Assembly (NCBI GenBank): GCA_026770615.1
Contig: MU632072.1
Coordinates: 4,703 to 15,559 of the forward strand
Length of the DNA: 10,857 nt
Reading direction: 5' to 3'
Source of the DNA: Pavlovales sp. CCMP2436
Lineage: Eukaryota > Haptophyta > Pavlovophyceae > Pavlovales
Under the pieces are notes generated by a model that worked only from the letters and a program-made list of their open reading frames with translations, made no database searches and was not told where the DNA came from. Below, piece after piece: positions 1 through 5,308 of the stretch. How positions within the stretch are numbered: position 1 is the first letter of the stretch; each line of letters starts with the position of its first letter. Both the position numbers and the translations under genes were made by a program.

Positions 1-206
1 ACCGCTGGGATCACCAATGGACTCGCTTGCTCGCGCACTGTCGGGCGGCCCCGCGTTGCGCAGCGACTCCAGCGCTTTGTTTTCGGCTTCCTCATCATCC
101 ACCACTTCTATCAGCTCCCCACTGCGGCGTAGCGCGTAGGAGCCTGCGTTGGAGCGCTAAGATCAGCCTGACTTGAACTTGAAATGTACCGCCAGCCCGA
201 ACCCCC
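1..206. repeat. GC-rich direct repeat, left copy
   Basis: Bases 4-163 match 3842-4002 almost without gaps (about 85% identical by eye). A second short block, CCGCCAGCC[C/T]GAA, matches at about 190-202 and 4020-4033. Read on the - strand it would encode the same peptide as the right copy (SAPTQAPTRYA...), but a small indel near 112 creates an in-frame TGA, so this copy is broken. The match starts at base 1, so the repeat probably continues outside the window. The first codons of the + strand ORF at 184 overlap its right edge. Confidence 0.8.
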
Positions 207-1080
207 CTACATTAATATAATAGTAGCAACTGTACTCGTACACCGGTTATATGGAATGGGGCAGGATCCTGGATTCAGCCGTACGGCCAGAGTTAAGCTT
301 ACTAACGCCAAGAATCTGGAGCGTATTATGGATCTCCGCTACACCGAGGTCGATGAACGACGTGACCTCGAACTTTACAGGGACGATTATGACAGGACAC
401 TTGCTTTATCTGCAATTCCCCCAGATACCCCCTCGGACCGAACGGTATTCTCAGATCGGGACTGCCGCATCACCATGGTAGAGGTGAGTAATGTCACGAC
501 TACAGGCGGAGCAATCGCTTCAAATCTGAATATCGCGGATGCACATGTAGTAAACTGCTTAATCGCGGGGTTTTACGATCGCCTTGCAAAGAAACAAACA
601 GAAATACAGCTCGAGCTCGGTCTCCTCCCTAAGCAGCCTAGAGGACGTCCAAAGGCAGGGGAGATTCGTGATGCCACACAAATAGAGGACAAAAAATGGC
701 TTACACGAGAGCTTAAGAATGTGACAAAAAGAGTGGAGGGTCTTCTCGCAATAAACGCCCTAGCGAAGGTGGGTGGCGGCATAAAACACGCTGACATTCA
801 CGTGATGAGGGAGATAGTTTAGTTGTCTGGTGCAAATCCACTGACGGTCATCTCGCCCCTACACCCTAAGTTTGGTGCATACATTCACATTGGCAACCCC
901 GATTCACTTGCGGGCAAGGTTCACGGCGATTTAAAAACACCCATAAAAATGCTGCTGACAACACCAACTCACGTCGAAGTATTTACGGGGGAAACTCTCG
1001 GTTTCGTCACTTCGAGCACTGAGATTATCAAATTGAATGAGCAAGATATGACAGCAAAATACGACGAGCTGAAGACAGAC
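184..1080 (+). pseudogene. N-terminal region of replication protein, unknown domain, interrupted by TAG
   Basis: An open frame runs 184-822, meets TAG (820-822), and continues in the same frame to a TGA at 1114-1116. The protein-like character is unbroken across the TAG (HVMREIV, stop, LSGANPLTVI). I do not recognise the family. Visible features are an acidic, Arg-rich stretch around residues 45-75, an AT-hook-like core RGRPK at residues 153-157 that could bind AT-rich DNA, and a helical segment VEGLLAINALAKV at 184-196. The ATG at 184 sits next to the left repeat, so the true start may be later (ATG at 256 or 328). From about 1080 the protein-like frame moves to the third frame, so this is probably the N-terminal part of the primase-helicase gene. 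A separate gene is also possible. Confidence 0.5.
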
Positions 1081-1654
1081 CGCACTTTAATCACCTACCC
1101 GAGCAGCACCTGTTGAACCATGCTGAGCCGCTATATATATATCTATAGTTATAGCTGCCCACAGCGAATTTTGCGAACCGATGGGACGTTTACGCCCTAG
1201 AGACACCCTTCAATCTCTGGTGCGACGAGAAGTGGACACCTCAATCGAAAACAGCAGTGATTAATTCTTCTAAATATAGTGGTGACATTATTTGCACGTG
1301 AGCACACGCAGTCCTGCTGACTGGCCGTTGCCGTTTTGAGCTCTATGATACCACAAGGGGAAGCTGAAACAAACGAGGTTAAGCTCCACGGCGATGATGT
1401 AGAACTTCGTCAGCGAAAACCACGTATAGTAAATGAGGCAATCATCAACGTGGATCAGAGTAAGGCATACTCTCGGGCCTTTGACACCTGCATGACCTCT
1501 TTTTTGGCTAAGCCGGGCTGCTGCATGGGCAAGATCAGCGAGGTATTTTCACTTGTCAGTCATGCAGACATGACCGATATGCTCTCCCAAAAATCGAAGG
1601 TCTTCTGGCGATTAACACGCTCACCGTAGACTTTACCACGGCCCGCCCAGAAAA
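1081..1654 (+). pseudogene. Archaeo-eukaryotic primase (PrimPol)-like core, heavily broken
   Basis: Three frame segments follow one another: frame 3 (about 1083-1340), frame 1 (about 1345-1590) and frame 3 (about 1581-1655). Candidate AEP motifs are as follows. Motif I is AEPLYIYL-TAG-L-TAG-LPTANF (1125-1172); the two acidic positions expected in hhhDhD/E both read TAG (1146-1148, 1152-1154). Motif II is TGA-A-H (1299-1307), where family members have S-x-H. Motif III is NVD (1447-1455) followed by AYSRAFD and a downstream LAKPG, resembling the hD...Y.R.F...K.G pattern. Spacing between motifs is about 51 and 50 codons, plausible for a viral AEP. If correct, the ancestor made primers or copied DNA at the element's replication fork. 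As written it could not be made intact under the standard code. The assignment rests on motifs alone. Confidence 0.45.
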
Positions 1655-3235
1655 ATAATCGAATATTTGCTCAGCGTAACACCCGATCTCGATTTTACCT
1701 TTGTGACGGCAGAAAAAATAATAGAAACACTTTGCACGGTGTACACAATCGAGGTTGCCCCAAGCTACACGGTTGATCACTATACGGGCATCGAGAGTTC
1801 ACGCGCGCCAAAGGTCCCGAAGGTGTTGACATTTGCCGAGGCCCGTTTTTGGCTGAAGTGTGGGGTGACATTCGATGGTCTGGTGGCAATGATATCCTAT
1901 GAAAGCATCCCTATCGCTTGGGATGATTCCAGCCACGAGAAAGATAACCATATTCGCTACTACGCCAAGGCCGTCGGAGTTGGCATGAGCACCAACCTTA
2001 CTTCTCGCTTTCATTTGCGCGGCTCTGAGCTGCAAGCCCACGAGTACTTTGCCCTAGCGCAAGAAGATATCAACCTGGACGAAAGTCGCGTGCACATACG
2101 AAGACTGGGTGAAGATACAATTGAAATCGAGCACCTGCTCGGGGGGAGGGAATGGGGCGCGAGGCTCTTCTTCCTCGGCGATTACTGTGAGGAAAGCGGC
2201 GTTCCAATGCAGTGCCAGCCCATCGATAGCGCGAGCATGAATCTCGAGGGGCTACGGCGGTTCCACGTGGGTGGGGTGAAGCGCACGTGCGACCCGGTTC
2301 TCATGGCAATCCAGGCGGGGCTACGCTTCATCATAGCGAACACGGTCGGCGGTCTGTTCTTTGCGGGCGGGTATGGCGGCCAAGGGCAAGAAGGGCGAGA
2401 AGGGCCACCGCCTGTCGACGCGATCCTAGAGGCCCGGAAGTTCATCGAGAAGGCTATACCAAGGGGGCAGCACAGCTCGCTTTACAAGGTATGTGCGGAG
2501 ATCGCAGACGGCGACGTGATTCTGGCGGCGACACGCATGTGCCCCCACTGCGGCCAGTCGGCAATCGAGAAAGGCACTTGCATGACGTCGGGGTCGCTGG
2601 ACGAAATCAACTTCACGAGCTCGACAAAGCACGAGCAGTACATAACACGACATGCGCTCTACCGTGGAGACGGCGACGAGATTGGGTTAGTGGGCGAACG
2701 AGAGGTCGACCTGGCACCACTGCAGGCTTACACCTCTGTGGCACTCGAATACGCGAGAGAGCTGAGTCTGACCTGCGGAGGCGAAGTGGAGTGGAAGTGT
2801 ACAAAGACGATACGTGGGACAGGGTTGGTCAACGGCTCACGCTTCAAGGCTGATATGCATGTGCCCATATACGAGGGTGTAGACCTGACACCGCATATCG
2901 GGGCAGGAATCACCTTCTCGCCAACCTCGACGATTCACAGCTGCCAGGGCATCACTTTTGAAGGCGACACGCTCTATCTGGATCAGAATATGGTGTGGGA
3001 CGTAAAAATGCTGTACGTTGCCGTCAGTCGTGTTCGGCGTCTAGACCAACTCGCGATCGTGAAAACGAGCAGGGGCCCCGGTACATTGGCGAAGGTCTGC
3101 TTCACCGGACAGAAAAAGCTCGGCAATTTGGACTGGCGAGATCAGCGGGCCACTGTGCAATCGAGGAATCTCCTGGAGGTGACGGGCGCTACATCGCTGA
3201 CCTGGCTGTGTGTGATGCTGCCGGCGGAAAGCTGA
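1652..3235 (+). pseudogene. SF1 helicase C-terminal region with Cys cluster, part of primase-helicase
   Basis: A 522-codon frame (no ATG; counted from the TTG at 1667) joins the primase-like segment by a one-base shift in the A5 run at 1651-1655. Helicase motif V is TIHSCQGITF at residues 422-431 (from 2930), and motif VI is YVAVSR at 450-455 (3014-3031), with the usual LDQLAIV strand after it. These are typical of Pif1/RecD-type SF1 helicases, which unwind DNA using ATP. A Cys cluster, CPHCG at residues 292-296 plus C305, may be a zinc ribbon. LFFLGDY near residue 168 faintly resembles helicase motif III but lies too far from motif V to trust. No Walker A (GKT/S) or Walker B (DE) is visible, so the first helicase domain is missing, deleted or unrecognisable. 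The frame ends at TGA 3233, but the protein-like signal moves to frame 1 before that. Confidence 0.65.
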
Positions 3236-3423
3236 AATAGGTGGTCGAAGTCGTTGTAACCTCTCCGCCAAGCAGGGAGAAACTGGCGTACTATCAGGAG
3301 CAAGGGATCGAATGTGGGATCATTATTTCCCCGAAGGCCACCGTTAAGGCCACCGTTTAGGCCACCTCCACTCCAAGTCCTCCACCAATGTTCTCAATGG
3401 ACGACAGCGACGTGGAGGATTAG
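3100..3423 (+). pseudogene. Nuclease-like domain with EVVVT signature (CoiA-like type), two internal TAGs
   Basis: Frame 1 reads GRYIADLAVCDAAGGKLK, TAG (3238-3240), VVEVVVTSPPSREKLAYY, then QGIECGIIISP, a second TAG (3358-3360), an acidic tail SMDDSDVED, and TAG (3421-3423). The order iaDlav - EVvvT - EKlxYY - gI is the pattern of small restriction-endonuclease-fold domains related to competence protein CoiA, found in large DNA viruses and their relatives. D, E and a beta-strand-rich layout fit an endonuclease core. It follows the helicase after a frame change from 2 to 1 around 3100-3180, so it is either the fused C-terminus of the replication protein or a separate downstream gene. I see no ATG to support a separate gene. 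The usual TH after EVV reads TS here. Confidence 0.5.
3332..3366 (+). repeat. 12-bp tandem repeat (AAGGCCACCGTT), about 2.8 copies
   Basis: AAGGCCACCGTT occurs twice and is followed by TAGGCCACC. In frame it encodes KATV-KATV-stop-AT, so the TAG at 3358 sits where the repeat has AAG (Lys). This suggests that particular stop arose by A-to-T change within the repeat, or is the natural end of the gene. Confidence 0.8.
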
Positions 3424-3592
3424 AGATGTGTGTGGCGGGTGTAGATAAAAAAAAGTAAAGGGCAAAGGCAAATGCAAAGGGCAAAAATGAAATAAATATA
3501 TGGCATACTACTTCGTCTTCCACTTCTACCGCGCCGGCTCGCGCCTGCGCGTCCGCGTCCCGCACCCCGCTGCGCAGCTCGTGCTGCAGTGC
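3424..3592. other. Intergenic purine-rich tract and GC-rich lead-in
   Basis: No convincing gene. Bases 3448-3490 are a purine-rich, internally repetitive tract (GGGCAAAGGCAAATGC type). Bases 3530-3592 turn abruptly GC-rich and resemble the spacer of the tandem 192-bp units that follow. A - strand open frame spans the region but reads as low-complexity Phe/Ala codons over the purine tract, so it is unlikely to be coding there. Confidence 0.5.
3491..3496 (+). terminator. Possible polyadenylation signal AATAAA for the replication gene
   Basis: AATAAA lies about 70 bases after the last + strand stop (3423), in an AT-rich stretch. Position and orientation fit 3' end formation of the + strand transcript. 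Motif match only. Confidence 0.35.
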
Positions 3593-4013
3593 GCGCGCGA
3601 ACGAGTTCACAGCATTCAATACCCCGTCGCTTTCCAGTGACACGCTAACGGTGGGATCATCAATGAACTCGTTCACTCGCGCACGGCCGGGCGACCTCGC
3701 GTTGCCGGACGACGGCTCGTCTCCTTCGGCTTTCTCTTCAACCAGTCCTTCCACCGCGCCCCCGCGCGGCGGCCCGCGCCCTGCACGCGCGAACGAGTTC
3801 ACAGCATTCAATACCCCGTCGCTTTCAAGCGAAACGCTGACGGTGGGACCATCAATGAACTCGTTCGCTCGCGCACTGTCGGGCGGCCCCGCGTTGCGCA
3901 GCGACGTCTGCGCTTTGTTTTCGGCTTCCCTTTCGTCCCCCACTTCTATCCTGCTCCCCACTTCGGCGTAGCGCGTCGGAGCCTGCGTCGGAGCGCTAAG
4001 ATAGTTCTCAGAC
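3510..4013 (-). CDS. Possible repeat protein, two 64-aa units (uncertain)
   Basis: The - strand is open from about 4013 down past 3510. It carries two copies of a segment beginning NEFID[G/D]PTVSVSLESDG and ending VLNAVNSFAR, separated by a Gly/Pro/Glu-rich linker. Four of six differences between the units are silent in this frame. The frame has no ATG; the first possible starts are GTG codons. A TGA lies just upstream at about 4014, and the + strand is open across the same bases. It may be a fragment of a host or viral repeat protein, or purely non-coding repeat DNA. I do not recognise the sequence. Confidence 0.25.
3593..3876. repeat. Tandem 192-bp repeat, two units with inverted 11-bp arms
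   Basis: Unit 1 has GAACGAGTTCA at 3599-3609 and its exact inverse TGAACTCGTTC at 3664-3674. Unit 2 has the same arms at 3791-3801 and 3856-3866. The 76-bp core is nearly identical in both, with about six substitutions. The spacers after each core are also related (CTCGCGCAC, GGGCG[A/G]CC, CGCGTTGC). The period is 192 bp, exactly 64 codons, so an open frame is kept through both units on both strands. A decayed right half of a third unit lies at bases 1-37. Confidence 0.8.
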
Positions 4014-4037
4014 AGTCAGCCGCCAGCCTGAATCCCT
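3839..4037. repeat. GC-rich direct repeat, right copy
   Basis: Second copy of the repeat at 1-206, in the same orientation, about 3.84 kb away. It includes the right half of tandem unit 2, the SAPTQAPTRYAEVGS-coding block (- strand) and the short CCGCCAGCC block at 4020-4033. Unlike the left copy, the - strand frame here is not broken near the RIEV segment. The two copies bracket the replication locus. Confidence 0.8.
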
Positions 4038-4067
4038 ATCAGTAGCATACTAAAAGATACTTGTTAG

Positions 4068-4414
4068 ATGATGCGAGTGCATTATCCATCTACAACTGCA
4101 CAGACTCTAGAGACTCAACTTGACGAGCTTACACGGCTACTACAGCAAATGCGACTAGAATGGCCCTTGGCTGTTCGCTTGATAGATGTCCAAAGGAACG
4201 AAAACGGTTTTATAGTCGTCCTTTTGAGCATGACAGGAACCTTTATTTCAGGGCTAATATTCACTTCGTCAAGGTATACAGGCGTGGATGGCTATGTGAT
4301 TCTGCATTTTTTGCTTTGATGACTAGCACAAGCAGGCAAATAATGTTTCCGGTAATTGAAAGCCTCATTAAAGAACCTGAAGATGATACTGAAACATGCT
4401 GCATAATTTTCTAG
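4068..4414 (+). CDS. Hypothetical small protein, possibly frameshifted (uncertain)
   Basis: An ATG at 4068 opens an 83-codon frame with an amphipathic helix (LETQLDELTRLLQQMRLEW) and a hydrophobic stretch near residues 48-68, ending at TGA 4317-4319. A second frame overlaps it (4160-4414) and reads well over its last 60 codons, ending in CCIIF before TAG. CIIF fits a CaaX prenylation box. A one-base shift near the T6 run (about 4309-4314) would join the two into a roughly 115-aa protein. On the opposite strand 4404-4261 is also open. No family recognised, so the true gene here is undecided. Confidence 0.25.
4261..4404 (-). CDS. Possible 47-aa single-pass membrane protein (uncertain)
   Basis: The ATG at 4404-4402 starts a 47-codon frame ending in TGA. 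After a Ser-rich start it has one hydrophobic segment (LSITGNIICLLVLVI, about residues 15-29), then a basic and His-containing tail. It is co-directional with the lipase and fibre genes. It overlaps the + strand ORF at 4068-4414, and at most one of them is likely to be real. Confidence 0.25.
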   Translation of the reverse strand: MQHVSVSSSGSLMRLSITGNIICLLVLVIKAKNAESHSHPRLYTLTK

Positions 4415-4445
4415 AATAGTTCGTTTTTCTTTATTTTTGAGACCT

Positions 4446-4553
4446 TCAATGCCGTGCCACGATAAGTACAGGTGCGCAAAGCAAGACGATGAACACGATC
4501 GAAAGCTTCACAAGAAGCACTCGTGGTCTACGGAGAGCCCAACTCTGTTCCAT
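4446..4553 (-). CDS. Possible 35-aa single-pass membrane protein
   Basis: The ATG at 4553-4551 lies 31 bases after the lipase stop on the same strand. The 35-aa product has a basic N-terminal part (LRRPR), then a strongly hydrophobic stretch (VLLVKLSIVFIVLLCAPVLI) and a short ARH tail, ending in TGA. Short one-helix membrane proteins are common in PLVs and virophages. The + strand also has an open frame here (ATG 4449 to TAG 4727), but that one runs antisense through the lipase C-terminus and is less likely. No homologue recognised. Confidence 0.35.
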   Translation of the reverse strand: MEQSWALRRPRVLLVKLSIVFIVLLCAPVLIVARH

Positions 4554-4583
4554 GGAGGCGGCCTCGAGCAACCGCTGTTCAAT

Positions 4584-4589
4584 TTTATT
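4584..4589 (-). terminator. AATAAA overlapping the lipase stop codon
   Basis: On the - strand the lipase ends ...AAA TAA A, so AATAAA contains its TAA stop (4587-4585). The same arrangement occurs at the ATPase stop. This suggests compact, polyadenylated messages. Motif match only. Confidence 0.35.
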
Positions 4590-5246
4590 TTAGATTCCCC
4601 AGACCGTGCGATTTTACCACATTTGTTAAAAACCGGATCGGGCCTGGGAGAAAACGGTTGGCTTGATTTAGTTGCCTCGTCACTACAATTGGGGCCTGGT
4701 TTGCCGTCCGACCTCGACCAAGACTAGAAAGGGCCGATGCAGCGTCGAGTTTGGTCCGCACATCTGTCTGTCGAGTGCCGTTTTGGGGCTGATTGCGGCC
4801 ATTAAAATTGATCTTATATTGCCAAGCCCCGCAGCCTTGTTGAAGGTGACTATCTCACCCCCAGAGCCGGCGCGTTCTGCAATACGCCCCCCTGGACTGT
4901 GGCCAACTGCGTTTGATTTTTTTTTATATTTTGCTTCGGCCGCCGCTGTGATCTGCCTGGCTCTTCTCAGCCTTTCGGTTTCTGGGTTCGACCCAGCGGC
5001 TATGAGCACGTCGTCGACCAGCCAGTCCTTTGCTGTGACCGAGCCTCTAAGGGCGATAGTAGGCTGGCCTGTCCGATTATTGACAAGCATCGTTGTGTTA
5101 TCGAGTGATAGCTGGGGGTCAAGCGTGAATCCTAGCCTCTCTCCCAAAATGGCAGCCTGGTCCAGTGGGAGATAAGTGGCTCTAGCTAGATCGATTGCGC
5201 TGCTCTTGAATTGATTTTTATTTTGATACGGGGGTTGATACGACAT
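4585..5246 (-). pseudogene. Class-3 lipase (alpha/beta hydrolase), one frameshift
   Basis: From the ATG at 5246 the frame shows the class-3 lipase order: TIALRGS at residues 63-69 (strand before the oxyanion loop), DWLVDD at 74-79, the nucleophile elbow GHSPGG at 115-120 (Ser117; the usual Leu is Pro) and IVTFNKAAG at 132-140. This frame then runs on to TAG (4683-4685) followed at once by TGA, with poor lipase likeness after about residue 155. A neighbouring frame, entered near the CCCCAAAACGG stretch at about 4780-4791, carries the rest: TDVRTKLDAASALSSL (candidate catalytic Asp) and FLTNVVKSHGLGNLK (candidate catalytic His), ending at TAA 4587-4585. Both parts together give about 220 aa, normal for the family. 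The enzyme would cleave lipid esters, perhaps to disrupt a membrane during entry or exit. It follows the fibre gene by 62 bases on the same strand. Confidence 0.75.
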
Positions 5247-5283
5247 GCTGGATGTTCAAAGATGTGTGTAATAGGGCTCTTTT

Positions 5284-5289
5284 TTTATT
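5284..5289 (-). terminator. AATAAA after the fibre gene
   Basis: AATAAA on the - strand lies about 20 bases after the fibre TGA (5311-5309) and within the short gap before the lipase ATG, so the two genes probably have separate messages. Motif match only. Confidence 0.35.
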
Positions 5290-5308
5290 CGATTGGGGGT
5301 ATTGGCCC

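Noticed and set aside
820..822. Pyrrolysine reading of TAG
   Set aside because: The gene content is eukaryotic-virus-like and no Pyl system is visible. Ordinary nuclear reassignment to Gln or Glu, or decay, is more plausible.
2287..2853. + strand 188-codon Arg-rich open frame
   Set aside because: It is a shadow frame of the helicase region and keeps none of the helicase or Cys-cluster motifs.
1..4037. Terminal inverted repeats of a Polinton
   Set aside because: The two 200-bp copies are in direct, not inverted, orientation, and no matching inverted copy is seen at the right end.
4449..4727. + strand 93-codon open frame from ATG 4449 to TAG 4727
   Set aside because: It runs antisense to the lipase C-terminus (LDAASALSSL, SHGLGNLK), which has family support. 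The + product matches nothing I recognise.
4672..5175. + strand 167-codon open frame
   Set aside because: It is antisense to the lipase core with GHSPGG, and its composition is that of a mirror frame.
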